A stretch of 64,000 bases of DNA from Shewanella donghaensis (GTDB lineage: Bacteria > Pseudomonadota > Gammaproteobacteria > Enterobacterales > Shewanellaceae), in NCBI RefSeq assembly GCF_007567505.1, contig NZ_CP041783.1:1922001-1986000 (forward strand). Reading direction: 5' to 3'. The first letter of the stretch is position 1, and the number at the start of each line of letters is the position of its first letter. The position numbers were made by a program, and so were the translations under genes. A model generated the notes under the pieces. The model was not told where the DNA came from, made no database searches, and saw only the letters and a list, made by a program, of their open reading frames with translations. Shown piece after piece: positions 29,609 to 38,689 of this stretch.

Positions 29609-30490
29609 ATGAAAATATCGTTAGGGGCTATCAACTACTGCTGGGATAAAGCAACGGTAGAGCAATTTTATGATAAAGCAGCGCAAAGCCAAGTTGATAC
29701 CGTATATTTGGGCGAAACCGTTTGCAGCAGACGCCGCATCATCAAGTTTCAAGATTATTTAACTTTTGCCAAAACACTGAAACAGTCAGGTAAAAATGTG
29801 GTGTTATCTACAATGGCATTGATTGAGGCTCAATCAGAACTGACCGAGCTAAAAAAGTATATTGATAATGGCGATTTCATTATTGAAGCCAATGATATGG
29901 CAGCAGTGCAATTGGCAAAAGAAGCCAAGTTACCTTTTATCTGCGGTCCAACAATCAATAACTACAATCGAGCAAGTTTAGATATTTTACATAAAATGGG
30001 GATGCAGCGTTTTGTGATGCCATTTGAGCTTTCAAAGACTTGGCTAGAGACTGTTATTGGCGAAAAAAAGCCTGGATTTGAGATTGAAATCATGGGTCAT
30101 GGATACATTCCCCTTGCCCATTCAGCACGCTGTTTTACCGCAAAACACTTTAATTTAAGTAAAGATAATTGCGAAACAATCTGCCAAAAACATCCAAAAG
30201 GTATTCTAGCGCAAACCCAAGAAAATCAAAATTTACTGAGATTGAATGGCATTCAAACTCAGTCAGCCTCTTTTGCTGATTTGTCGTCTGAAATAACACA
30301 TATGAATGATATGGGAGTCGATTACTTCAGGGTGTCCCCTAGCCATATTGATTGTGTTGAATTAGCGAATGGGTTAGTGAACAAAATATCAGATCCGCAC
30401 CATAACTCAGCTAACGAAAACGCTGAAAAAGCAGACGTTAACTCATGTAATGGTTACTGGTTTGGCGAAGCTGGACTGATTAAACGTTAG
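29609..30490 (+). CDS. ubiV: Ubiquinone hydroxylation protein UbiV (peptidase U32 family)
   Basis: UbiV is the partner of UbiU in oxygen-independent ubiquinone synthesis. From the ATG at 29609, which aligns with the E. coli start (KISLGAINYCW), it has 293 residues. An ATG at 29594 overlapping ubiU is open and cannot be excluded. Cysteines for an iron-sulfur cluster are near residue 38 (LGETVCSRRRI), near 174 (SARCFTAKHF), and in the pair NCETICQKHP near 187-191. The 3' end overlaps the convergent downstream gene so that the two stop codons share two bases. Confidence 0.95.
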   Translation: MKISLGAINYCWDKATVEQFYDKAAQSQVDTVYLGETVCSRRRIIKFQDYLTFAKTLKQSGKNVVLSTMALIEAQSELTELKKYIDNGDFIIEANDMAAVQLAKEAKLPFICGPTINNYNRASLDILHKMGMQRFVMPFELSKTWLETVIGEKKPGFEIEIMGHGYIPLAHSARCFTAKHFNLSKDNCETICQKHPKGILAQTQENQNLLRLNGIQTQSASFADLSSEITHMNDMGVDYFRVSPSHIDCVELANGLVNKISDPHHNSANENAEKADVNSCNGYWFGEAGLIKR

Positions 30491-31200
30491 GGATGAGCGC
30501 CATCAACTTGTCGGTGGGGTAAAAAATACCACCGGCATAAGCTCAACATCCATAACCAGGTTGTCATAATGCTCGACCAGAACAATATTGATAACCACCA
30601 TGTGTGCGGCTTTGGCGATTGAGACACTATCGCTTGAAATAGTAAGCCTTCAGAGAGTGGGTTTTCACCCAAGCTATCTCCCCAAAATGGTCGAGTTAGA
30701 ATAGCGCCGTGGATTATAACCATCAAACAAGCAAAAATCAGCGGCACCCAATATTTTTCATGTCTAAAGAAAATAGCTTCTATAATCCCAAGTAAGCCAC
30801 TAATTAAACCAAAATATATGAAAATTGAAACGGCTTTAATATGCAGGTGATAAACGTTGAGTGGGAATAAGCCTGAAGCAGCAAGTGCAAGAAAAGTCAC
30901 GATAAGAGATAGCCAGAAAAAGTAGCCTGTAATAGTACGGCTCATTTGCAGGCCAAATAAAGCACTCATAGTGAGACTTAAGCTACCAAAAAATAGTCCG
31001 CCATTGATAAGCAATGCAGAAGAAGATTTATTATAAGTACCTAACTCACTAATAGAGAACTGAAGCAAACTATAGTTATCATTGCTTTTAAGGTGCTCAA
31101 TTACCACAGATAACCCAATCCCAAGCGCAAGGCCCAGCAGGCCTAACAAACCAAAGAGGTAGGCTAATCTAGCAATTTTTTCAGTTTTGCTTTTAATCAC
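30487..31200 (-). CDS. DUF998-like multi-pass membrane protein, function unknown
   Basis: The 237-residue protein has about six hydrophobic helices with short polar loops and the SISELGTY sequence near residue 49, which is typical of DUF998 proteins. No catalytic residues are evident. The start is a GTG with AAGGAA about 12 bases before it. The gene converges on ubiV, and their stop codons overlap (TTAG). Nothing in the context fixes its role. Confidence 0.7.
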   Translation of the reverse strand: MIKSKTEKIARLAYLFGLLGLLGLALGIGLSVVIEHLKSNDNYSLLQFSISELGTYNKSSSALLINGGLFFGSLSLTMSALFGLQMSRTITGYFFWLSLIVTFLALAASGLFPLNVYHLHIKAVSIFIYFGLISGLLGIIEAIFFRHEKYWVPLIFACLMVIIHGAILTRPFWGDSLGENPLSEGLLFQAIVSQSPKPHTWWLSILFWSSIMTTWLWMLSLCRWYFLPHRQVDGAHP

Positions 31201-31628
31201 TACGTATAAAATTCCTTATAAATGCTGCTCTATCATACTCAATCGTGATGGATAAAACCGCAATCAACATCTAATGTTTTGCACTCAGTTTACTAAAAGT
31301 TATCGTTGTGATCTAAACAGTAGGCTACAATTTATTAATATTGAACCCACAAACCTCCTAACAAGTGAATAATCACAAAATAACTGCGATGCAACATACT
31401 GATTACAAACAAATTAATACGTGCATTTAGTAATGAACACGATACAATATAGATACGCAAAATAAGTTCATAACTATTCGCCTAAGTGAATAGTTTTACT
31501 TAAGCTAGATAAGCAGGTAACCTTGCCCCGCTTAAAATTTCTCTGAATGGACATTCAATATTTTCCCCAGTGGACGGTTTGATTCAATCAACCATAATTA
31601 TTTGGTCAATTGGTAAGGCATATAAAAA
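31201..31628. other. 428-base intergenic region with two small inverted repeats
   Basis: This is the divergent control region of the DUF998 and YjiH-like genes. It holds an eight-base-pair hairpin (AACTATTC at 31472-31479 with GAATAGTT at 31488-31495) and a near-palindrome GGTTTGATTCAATCAACC at 31576-31593, about 35 bases before the YjiH-like start. The latter resembles an FNR box but has a three-base spacer rather than four. No coding frame or RNA gene is seen. Confidence 0.45.
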
Positions 31629-32987
31629 GTGACTCAAGAAAAACAAAAACACAACATAAAAACAATACTTACCTTTATCATTCCGTCACTTATCGGTTTG
31701 TTATTATTCATGACCCCCATCAGCTACGATGGTGCTATTACAATTCCGATTGCAATTGTATCTAAGTTTGTCCAAAACCAGTTTGTCGATGTACTGCCGT
31801 TAATCGTGACATGTATTGTCGTATTCATGGCAATCATATCCGTAATGGCTAGGCTGTTCAGTCCCAAATTAGTTCGCGAAAGCCCATTTCTAAACACGTT
31901 ATTAAATGTATCTCCGTTTTGGTTAGTCGTGCGTATTATCGGTGCGGTATTTATCGTATTAACTTACTTAGAAATAGGCTCAGAAGTTATCTATTCTGCT
32001 GATACGGGGGCGCTCGTTCTTAATGATTTATTACCGGTATTATTTTCGGTGTTCATCTTTGCAGGCATGTTGCTCCCTCTATTACTCAACTTCGGATTAC
32101 TCGAATTTTTTGGCACCTTGTTAACTAAGTTAATGCGCCCGATCTTCAATCTTCCTGGCAGAAGTGCTATCGACTGTATGGCATCATGGTTAGGAGATGG
32201 CAGTGTTGGTATCTTAATGACCAATAAACAGTACGAAACGCGTTTATACACTGAAAGAGAAGCAGCTGTAATCGGTACCACATTTTCTGCGGTATCAATT
32301 ACTTTTAGTTTGGTGGTTATTTCTCAGGTGCAGCTTGAACATTTATTCGTGCCATTTTACTTAACCGTCTGTCTTGCAGGTTTTGTTGCTGCGATTATTG
32401 TCCCTAAACTACCTCCTCTTTCATGGAAAAAAGATTTATATATTGATAACACGCCGCGTCATCCTGATGATGAAATGATCCCAAAAGGGCATGGCGTTAT
32501 GTCATGGGGTTTCGAGCAAGCTATCAATAAAGCCTCCCGTGCCGGTGGCGTTAAACATGTATTAACTGAAGGCGTTAAAAATGTCGTGGATATGGTGTTT
32601 GGGATTATTCCTGTCGTCATGGCGATAGGAACTATTGCTTTGATACTGGCTGAGAACACACCTATTTTTGATTACTTAGGTATGCCATTTATTCCTTTGC
32701 TTGAACTACTACAAATACCAGAAGCTGATGTTGCATCGACAACAATTGTTGTTGGATTTGCCGATATGTTTTTACCTTCAATTTTAGCCAGTTCAATTGA
32801 ATCTGATTTAACCCGCTTTGTAATTGCAGCGCTTTCTGTGACGCAATTAATCTATATGAGTGAAGTTGGCGCATTACTTATTGGTAGTAAAATCCCGGTC
32901 AACTTCTTTGAGTTATTCGTGGTATTTATACTGCGTACCCTAGTGACCCTGCCTGTTATCGCATTGTGTGGTCATCTACTCGTTTAA
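31629..32987 (+). CDS. YjiH-family membrane protein with nucleoside-recognition (Gate) domain
   Basis: A 452-residue inner-membrane protein with about ten hydrophobic helices, probably a transporter. The central part (about 145-240) has the Gate-domain style sequence GRSAIDCMASWLGDGSVGILM followed by helices, and a second conserved membrane block lies near 315-420 (FADMFLPSILASS). The substrate is not known for this family; the name refers to similarity with nucleoside transporters only. The start is a GTG after a TAAGG site, and a perfect 12-base-pair terminator ends the gene. It stands alone. Confidence 0.85.
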   Translation: MTQEKQKHNIKTILTFIIPSLIGLLLFMTPISYDGAITIPIAIVSKFVQNQFVDVLPLIVTCIVVFMAIISVMARLFSPKLVRESPFLNTLLNVSPFWLVVRIIGAVFIVLTYLEIGSEVIYSADTGALVLNDLLPVLFSVFIFAGMLLPLLLNFGLLEFFGTLLTKLMRPIFNLPGRSAIDCMASWLGDGSVGILMTNKQYETRLYTEREAAVIGTTFSAVSITFSLVVISQVQLEHLFVPFYLTVCLAGFVAAIIVPKLPPLSWKKDLYIDNTPRHPDDEMIPKGHGVMSWGFEQAINKASRAGGVKHVLTEGVKNVVDMVFGIIPVVMAIGTIALILAENTPIFDYLGMPFIPLLELLQIPEADVASTTIVVGFADMFLPSILASSIESDLTRFVIAALSVTQLIYMSEVGALLIGSKIPVNFFELFVVFILRTLVTLPVIALCGHLLV

Positions 32988-33013
32988 AGCATTGTTTATA
33001 CTAGATCTCAATC

Positions 33014-33045
33014 AACAAAGGAGCCTATGGCTCCTTTGTTGTTTT
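33014..33045 (+). terminator. Terminator after the YjiH-like gene
   Basis: The arms AACAAAGGAGCC and GGCTCCTTTGTT pair perfectly around a TAT loop and are followed by GTTTTT. Confidence 0.9.
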
Positions 33046-33177
33046 TCGTTCTATAGCCTGCATTTAGCTATTTGTTCAGTGAGCTAATCGTCATTGAACT
33101 GGCAGCTATAAGTCGATTGTTGGCTTTATTAATGAGATAACGTATTCTGAATAATATAAATGATTAAAATCGAATAA

Positions 33178-33549
33178 GTGAGTCGCTATATGGATGATAG
33201 AAGGAAATACACTCGCACTCTGTTTGCTGCTAAGGCGACATTGCACATCGACCAGAAAATCTACCAAACCAACATTTTAGATCTCAGTCTAAACGGGGCA
33301 TTAGTCTCTGCTCCAGAGGGAATGATTGGCGAATTAGGTCAAGCAGTTAACCTAAGCCTGTTATTATCTGAATCTGATATCGAGATAAGTATGCAGACAC
33401 TTTTAGTGCATATAAAAGAGCAACAATTGGGACTCAAGTGTAGCCATATAGATCTAGAGAGTATTACTCACCTGAAGCGAATCATGGAATTGAATACGGG
33501 TGATGCAGAACTACTACAGCGTGAGTTGGGTCAGCTATTTGTAAGCTGA
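33178..33549 (+). CDS. Small single-domain PilZ protein
   Basis: PilZ domains bind cyclic-di-GMP and pass the signal to motility, polysaccharide or pilus machinery. The 123 residues are one domain with the two binding motifs: RRKYTR near residues 8-13 and DLSLNGA near 36-42. The start is taken as the GTG at 33178; an ATG four codons later is equally possible, as no strong ribosome site distinguishes them. No partner gene is adjacent. Several cyclic-di-GMP enzymes occur elsewhere in the window. Confidence 0.88.
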   Translation: MSRYMDDRRKYTRTLFAAKATLHIDQKIYQTNILDLSLNGALVSAPEGMIGELGQAVNLSLLLSESDIEISMQTLLVHIKEQQLGLKCSHIDLESITHLKRIMELNTGDAELLQRELGQLFVS

Positions 33550-33637
33550 GCAGGCTGATTATTTACAATCTGAATTGACTCGTTAAGCAGCGAGCAACCG
33601 ATACTATTTTGCTGAGTAAAAGTGCTAAACAAAAGTT

Positions 33638-33676
33638 CTAATCATAAGCGCTAATCATAAGCGCTAATCATAAGCG
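33638..33676. repeat. Three perfect tandem copies of a 13-base unit
   Basis: CTAATCATAAGCG is repeated three times head to tail, and the array runs into the stop codon of the next minus-strand gene (the CTA beginning a fourth, partial copy). The sequence AGCGCT at unit junctions makes short palindromes. It could be a variable-number tandem repeat. Confidence 0.9.
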
Positions 33677-34534
33677 CTAAAGCCACCAACTAGTATCAAT
33701 CTCTTTGATTGGATAATCTTTACTGTCCAACAGAATCATTTTTCTTTTACTTAAATTCGCCTTTAATATTGATTCACTGTAATACTTCAAAAAGAGCATT
33801 TGAAAGGATAAATCTTCTGTTGCTATTTTTAGTCCTGCCTCTAAACGTTTAGCAAGGTCAGGGTTGCCTTTATTAACAAACATATAAACAGGCAAGTTAT
33901 AAACTAAGACGATATTGGGCTCAATAGTCAAATCAGGTAAAGTATATTTTAACCGTTCTTTTTCTTCCCACACCTCATTAATCCCACGAGGAAAGTAATC
34001 GAAACGCTTAGCATCAAGCATTTTAGGAAGGCTACCATAGGTACTAATTTCTTGAGTCGGTAAATGATTCTGCTTCAATACATCAAGGTCAGCCCAATGT
34101 GAGCCAAAACCTGCCACAAAAGCTCTTCCTAACTGCTCTGCAGTTGAAATAGTGGTGAATTTTTCAATGTTATCTTGATGAATAAGCAAAATCCGATAAC
34201 CCAATAATCCCTTTAATAATGGAATTTTAATCGGAATATAAGTTTCTTCTCTTTGCTTGCTTGAAGCAAGGAATGCCAAGTCAACTTCACCACGCTCAAG
34301 CATTTTCAAGCCTCGGCCAGGTGACACTTGCTCGGTAAATTGGAGACTGGTATCAGGATAATCTTCAGCGGTTTTATTCAGTGCTAATTCAAGCAGTTCA
34401 ATATGATATTGAAAGTTAAATTCAGTCTGATACAGGCGCAATACCTGGGTGGAAGAAGTCCTTGCCGATACATCAGCAATAAACAATAACAATACAATCA
34501 AACAGCTCGTTTTGAATCCGTTAAACAGCGTCAT
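33677..34534 (-). CDS. Orphan periplasmic solute-binding-like protein
   Basis: The 285-residue protein has a signal peptide ending near residue 24 (CLIVLLLFIADVSA). It then folds like extracellular solute-binding proteins of family 3, with paired alpha/beta lobes (for example RGLKMLERGEVDLAFLAS near residues 70-87 and AFVAGFGSHWADLDVL near 135-150). No permease, ATPase or sensor kinase gene is beside it, so it may act as a free-standing ligand sensor or be part of an unlinked system. The ATG at 34534 with GGGAAT upstream is preferred over a TTG four codons earlier. The stop codon lies in the 13-base tandem repeat. Confidence 0.78.
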   Translation of the reverse strand: MTLFNGFKTSCLIVLLLFIADVSARTSSTQVLRLYQTEFNFQYHIELLELALNKTAEDYPDTSLQFTEQVSPGRGLKMLERGEVDLAFLASSKQREETYIPIKIPLLKGLLGYRILLIHQDNIEKFTTISTAEQLGRAFVAGFGSHWADLDVLKQNHLPTQEISTYGSLPKMLDAKRFDYFPRGINEVWEEKERLKYTLPDLTIEPNIVLVYNLPVYMFVNKGNPDLAKRLEAGLKIATEDLSFQMLFLKYYSESILKANLSKRKMILLDSKDYPIKEIDTSWWL

Positions 34535-34683
34535 ATTCCCATTCAAAATACATCTAAAGCTACATCATTAATTTTGAATGGGATGGTATCGTTTTTTGTA
34601 CACTTTTGCCCAGAGTTATTTAAATAAGAGTAAAAATCAATCAAAGATAAACGTCAATAAATAATGCCAGCATATACAAGATG

Positions 34684-36057
34684 CTAGTTAATAAGTTCTA
34701 GTAACTCGTGAATGGTCTTTATGGGGTGAATTTTAGCCCCTAAACCTTCCATAGACTTATGATAATTGCGATGTGGGATATAAATTTCGGTAAACCCATG
34801 CTGAACAGCTTCTTTCACTCTTGGGACGCCGCTATCTATTGGCCTGACATCACCATTTAAACTTAACTCCCCCATAATACAAGTCGTTCTAGATACCACA
34901 AAGTCATTGAGGCTACTTAATAATGCAGTGACTAAAGCCAAATCTATGCAGGTTTCTGACTCATCGATCTTTAACCCGCCGACTAAGTTAAAGTAAGTGT
35001 CGTGATATATTTTTGTGCTGGTATGTTTACGCAAAATCCCCGTTAGCATCTTGATTCGATTCATATTCAAACCAACACATACACGCTGAGGAAACTCCCC
35101 TTCTGTTTCTGTGGTTAAGCATTGAATTTCGAGCAATAAGTTTCGATTACCTTTGCGGATACAGGTAATCGCAGCGCCTGGAGACTCAGTAGTAGAGCCT
35201 GAAAGGAATATTTCACTTGGGTTATCAACGCTTATCATTCCCCGCTCAGTCATTTTAAATATACCGACGGTATCGACATCGCCGAAACGGTTTTTATTGG
35301 CTCTAAGCGTTCTAATTTGACCATCGTTACATTCTATATGGGTCAAACAGTCAACAATATGAATCAGAGTTTGTGGACCTGCGGTCTCATTATTCTTATT
35401 AACATGTGCAACTAAGAACATGGTGACGTTATTTTGCTTACAATACTGGGTCAATGCCTGAGCGCTGCTTTTAACTTGTGATGGCGAACCTGGGCTGCCA
35501 TTAGCATTTTCAGATACTACGGCTTGAATCGAATCTATTACCGCAAACTTGATTTTCTTGGTTTCAAGCTCAGCAATAATGGCTTCGACGCTGGTTTCTG
35601 CCATTAAATATAAATTGTCTTCGTTGTAAGTTAAATTCAACCGATTTACCCGGTTTTTGAACTGAGACAATGATTCTTCAGCAGTACAATATAATGAAGG
35701 CATGACTTGTGACATACGGGCAATCAGATCTGACAATAACGTGGTTTTACCAGCACCGGGATCACCTGAAATGATATTCACCGATCCTGTGGTCAAGCCG
35801 CCACATAACACGCGATCAAGTTCACCAATACCGGTGAGCATCTTTTGAGCTTCAACCTCTTCAACTTCACCAAGCTTTTTTGAACCTCCGCCAACAGAGC
35901 CGGCATAGCCTCCAACTGATGTTGCTGATGGTTTAACCGCAGCAATACGCACTTCAGAAATAGTATTCCACTCTTGGCACGCATTACACTGTCCCTGCCA
36001 ACGAGGAAAATCTTGTCCACACTCACTACAAACATACGCTGTTTTAATTTTTGCCAT
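34684..36057 (-). CDS. radA: DNA repair protein RadA
   Basis: RadA is a RecA-like ATPase and helicase that helps branch migration in recombination. The 457 residues comprise a zinc finger (CSECGQDFPRWQGQCNAC, residues 10-27) and a RecA core with Walker A GDPGAGKTT near 99. The family-specific KNRFG is near 255, and a C-terminal Lon-like domain follows (about 285-455; GELSLNGDVRPI). It sits between the orphan binding protein and the divergent PilZ gene. The radA-PilZ-serB neighbourhood is, from memory, also present in vibrios. Confidence 0.97.
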   Translation of the reverse strand: MAKIKTAYVCSECGQDFPRWQGQCNACQEWNTISEVRIAAVKPSATSVGGYAGSVGGGSKKLGEVEEVEAQKMLTGIGELDRVLCGGLTTGSVNIISGDPGAGKTTLLSDLIARMSQVMPSLYCTAEESLSQFKNRVNRLNLTYNEDNLYLMAETSVEAIIAELETKKIKFAVIDSIQAVVSENANGSPGSPSQVKSSAQALTQYCKQNNVTMFLVAHVNKNNETAGPQTLIHIVDCLTHIECNDGQIRTLRANKNRFGDVDTVGIFKMTERGMISVDNPSEIFLSGSTTESPGAAITCIRKGNRNLLLEIQCLTTETEGEFPQRVCVGLNMNRIKMLTGILRKHTSTKIYHDTYFNLVGGLKIDESETCIDLALVTALLSSLNDFVVSRTTCIMGELSLNGDVRPIDSGVPRVKEAVQHGFTEIYIPHRNYHKSMEGLGAKIHPIKTIHELLELIN

Positions 36058-36243
36058 ACATCACTTGTAAAATTAGAGTTAATTATCGTAGATTTACTAA
36101 AAATATTAAATAATATGCCATATAGCCAGCTTTAACAGACACATAACTTTTTTTTCTATAAAGTAAGCCTTAACTAGGCCGATAAGATTAACAGTCGGAC
36201 TTGTAATTAGCACCTTAATCTAGAGCCTTAATGAAAAGAAACG

Positions 36244-38619
36244 ATGAGTTTAGAAGATCATAGCCAGCTTATAGAGCAATTAAAACCACTTTTAATGGAA
36301 CCTGATTTCAAAGATCTCTTTGAAAATTTGACCATTGATGAATCCAACTCGACTCGATTCCTATTAAAAATGGAATTGAACCGCATTTCAGCAATGTGTA
36401 GTCGTATTATTGATTTACGTGATAAAAGTGAGCTTGAATGCGAAGAGGTTAAGGTCTCAAAACAATTACACTTTCTCGATCCCCCAGCTAAACAATCTTT
36501 ACTTGAATCTCTGCAATTGTTCAGAAACAAATACACAGTCGGTGTATACGAACATGTTCTGAATGAACACAAACAACGTAAAGACCAACTGCGTTTAAAT
36601 AAGTCTACACAATCAACTGATATAGCCGAACTTATCACTCATGGAGTGGTATTAGGCAGTTATTTTAACCGCAGTGAAGAGCGAATGAATTACAGCATTC
36701 GTATCGAAGCATCTCAGCGTGATGGCGCTCAAATCAATGGTGTTAGTTTAGACTTATCTGTTGGTGGTGCTAGAGTTCGTTTGCCGTCAAAAGTTCGATT
36801 TGATCAAGATAAGCCACTGCGAATAAAATTATTAGAACTTAATGAAGAGTTCTTTTTTGAAGATCTTCAAAACGGCGTAGATTATCAAATAGTCGATATC
36901 CAAAACAAAGATGATAACGCCATTTTACGATTACGGCGTATCGGGGATAGTAAAGAATTAGATAAGGTATTAACTCAACTTATACGTAGCTATAAATTTC
37001 GTTATAAAGTGGATGTAAACGATGTAATTGTTAATGCCACAGGATTGGGTTTTGAGCGTCATTACTTACCTTTATTAACTCATTTGCCTCTTTATATTAG
37101 TTTGAATGAAGGCAAGCCATGTATATCTCACTTATTACTGAGCCGTGGAAATCAACCTTCATTACAATATTTTCAAGACGAAAAAGAAATATGTCAGCTT
37201 AGCGGAATGCTGACTAATAATCGCTTAGTCAACTTGATTAAACACCCTCAAGAAACTGATCATAGCTTGTTCTTTTGTTTTACTTATCAGGCCAAAGGAA
37301 CAACCCAATTTTTCTCAGCATCACTTTTTGAATTAAAACAAAATGATGCGATGCGATTATTCTTTGGTTTTGGCGCTGCGAAAAACAGCTGGCGTATTTT
37401 TAAGGTCAACCAGCAAACTATTGACCATAAGTTGAACTACAAAACATCCACTTTACCAGGCGATGAGTCCCACTACTCGCCATTAACAGAGCAACAACTA
37501 GCAAGATTTAGCTATGTATTACAGTTAATTGATTTGACCAATGAAGAGGCACAATTAGGTTATAAAGCCTGGTTTAATGAAGAAGAAAACCTCAATGACT
37601 TAAAAGTTTTTAATCAAACTAAACTGAAAAAAAATTCAATTAAACGTTTATCTATGCCCTTTAGTGAAAGGCGACGAGAAGCGCGATACGCATTTAAAAC
37701 CATTGTTGAAATTGAACAAAATGGCAAAAAAAGTACTGGTGTGACACATGATATTTCATCAAGAGGATTACAATTCACCCTCGATGACGAAACAGTGTTT
37801 TCTAGTCCTGCCGAAGTCCTGTTAAGCTTCCCTAAGCTTCAAGCAATCGCAGGAAAAACAAACTTATCACAGCTACCGTATCAGTTGATCCGTTCACGGA
37901 ATAAAGACAAAACCTTACATCTATCAGCTCTGGTCGGTCACGACCCGCACATGGGAGTTGAGTTTATTAATAAGCTCATTAACCATAATAGAGATAAGTT
38001 AGAACAGTTATCTGACCATGAGGGTGAACTGAAAGAGTTAGCTGATGGAATGAAAAACCTGTTATTACGCCAGCTGGTCAGCGTGCCATTTTTCATTGAA
38101 AAAACAACTAAATCAGCTAAGTTAGCCTGTTTAGGCATTGGCGTAAAAAACGATGAAATAAGCCACTTGTTTGCGGCTGGTTCCACCAAGCCACTAAATT
38201 ACAATCTGACGCCATTATTTAACGAGAGCCAATTCAAGCAGCTTATCATTGACCCTGTACGGACGATGAAAGCCATTGATGGTACGCAATATTTTGAAAT
38301 TTTTCTGCAAGTCTCTCGTCAAGGTCGAGGCGCTATTAACATTCAATCCTGCTTAGTTAGTGATTTCAGTAGCCGCGCTGCACAAATTAAATTTGTTCGC
38401 CACGCACAAGCAGTTGGACGCTTCATGGCGTTACGTGTTTATTATGGTGCCACCGAGAAGCCTGATATGAGTTATATCCGCCGAGAAATGGAATATATCA
38501 CTATTCACTCAAGCCACAGAGCCAAACAGTTAGATGATCAACTTTGGCGAGTTATAGGCGCGGGAGAGTTATTAGATATTACTTCAGAAGTTGAAGTGAG
38601 ATTTCCTGAACTACATTAA
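36244..38619 (+). CDS. Large two-PilZ-domain cyclic-di-GMP effector
   Basis: A 791-residue soluble protein with no signal peptide or membrane helix. The N-terminal 135 residues are helical and charged. A first PilZ-like segment (about 140-250) keeps DLSVGGARV but has a poor RxxxR. A second (about 475-590) has both motifs, RRREAR and DISSRGL, so this copy probably binds cyclic-di-GMP. The C-terminal 200 residues match nothing I recognise. From memory, a similar long PilZ protein (PlzC) sits next to radA in Vibrio cholerae; orthology is likely but unchecked. It is divergent from radA and monocistronic. Confidence 0.87.
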   Translation: MSLEDHSQLIEQLKPLLMEPDFKDLFENLTIDESNSTRFLLKMELNRISAMCSRIIDLRDKSELECEEVKVSKQLHFLDPPAKQSLLESLQLFRNKYTVGVYEHVLNEHKQRKDQLRLNKSTQSTDIAELITHGVVLGSYFNRSEERMNYSIRIEASQRDGAQINGVSLDLSVGGARVRLPSKVRFDQDKPLRIKLLELNEEFFFEDLQNGVDYQIVDIQNKDDNAILRLRRIGDSKELDKVLTQLIRSYKFRYKVDVNDVIVNATGLGFERHYLPLLTHLPLYISLNEGKPCISHLLLSRGNQPSLQYFQDEKEICQLSGMLTNNRLVNLIKHPQETDHSLFFCFTYQAKGTTQFFSASLFELKQNDAMRLFFGFGAAKNSWRIFKVNQQTIDHKLNYKTSTLPGDESHYSPLTEQQLARFSYVLQLIDLTNEEAQLGYKAWFNEEENLNDLKVFNQTKLKKNSIKRLSMPFSERRREARYAFKTIVEIEQNGKKSTGVTHDISSRGLQFTLDDETVFSSPAEVLLSFPKLQAIAGKTNLSQLPYQLIRSRNKDKTLHLSALVGHDPHMGVEFINKLINHNRDKLEQLSDHEGELKELADGMKNLLLRQLVSVPFFIEKTTKSAKLACLGIGVKNDEISHLFAAGSTKPLNYNLTPLFNESQFKQLIIDPVRTMKAIDGTQYFEIFLQVSRQGRGAINIQSCLVSDFSSRAAQIKFVRHAQAVGRFMALRVYYGATEKPDMSYIRREMEYITIHSSHRAKQLDDQLWRVIGAGELLDITSEVEVRFPELH

Positions 38620-38689
38620 TTAGTTTTAGTACTCGGTATTTTTTAGTAACCAAACCTCTTCCTCAAAAAATTAAGAAGTTGATATAAAA

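Noticed and set aside
38620..38689. Terminator between the large PilZ gene and the hydrolase gene
   Set aside because: The region has T- and A-runs but no convincing stem.
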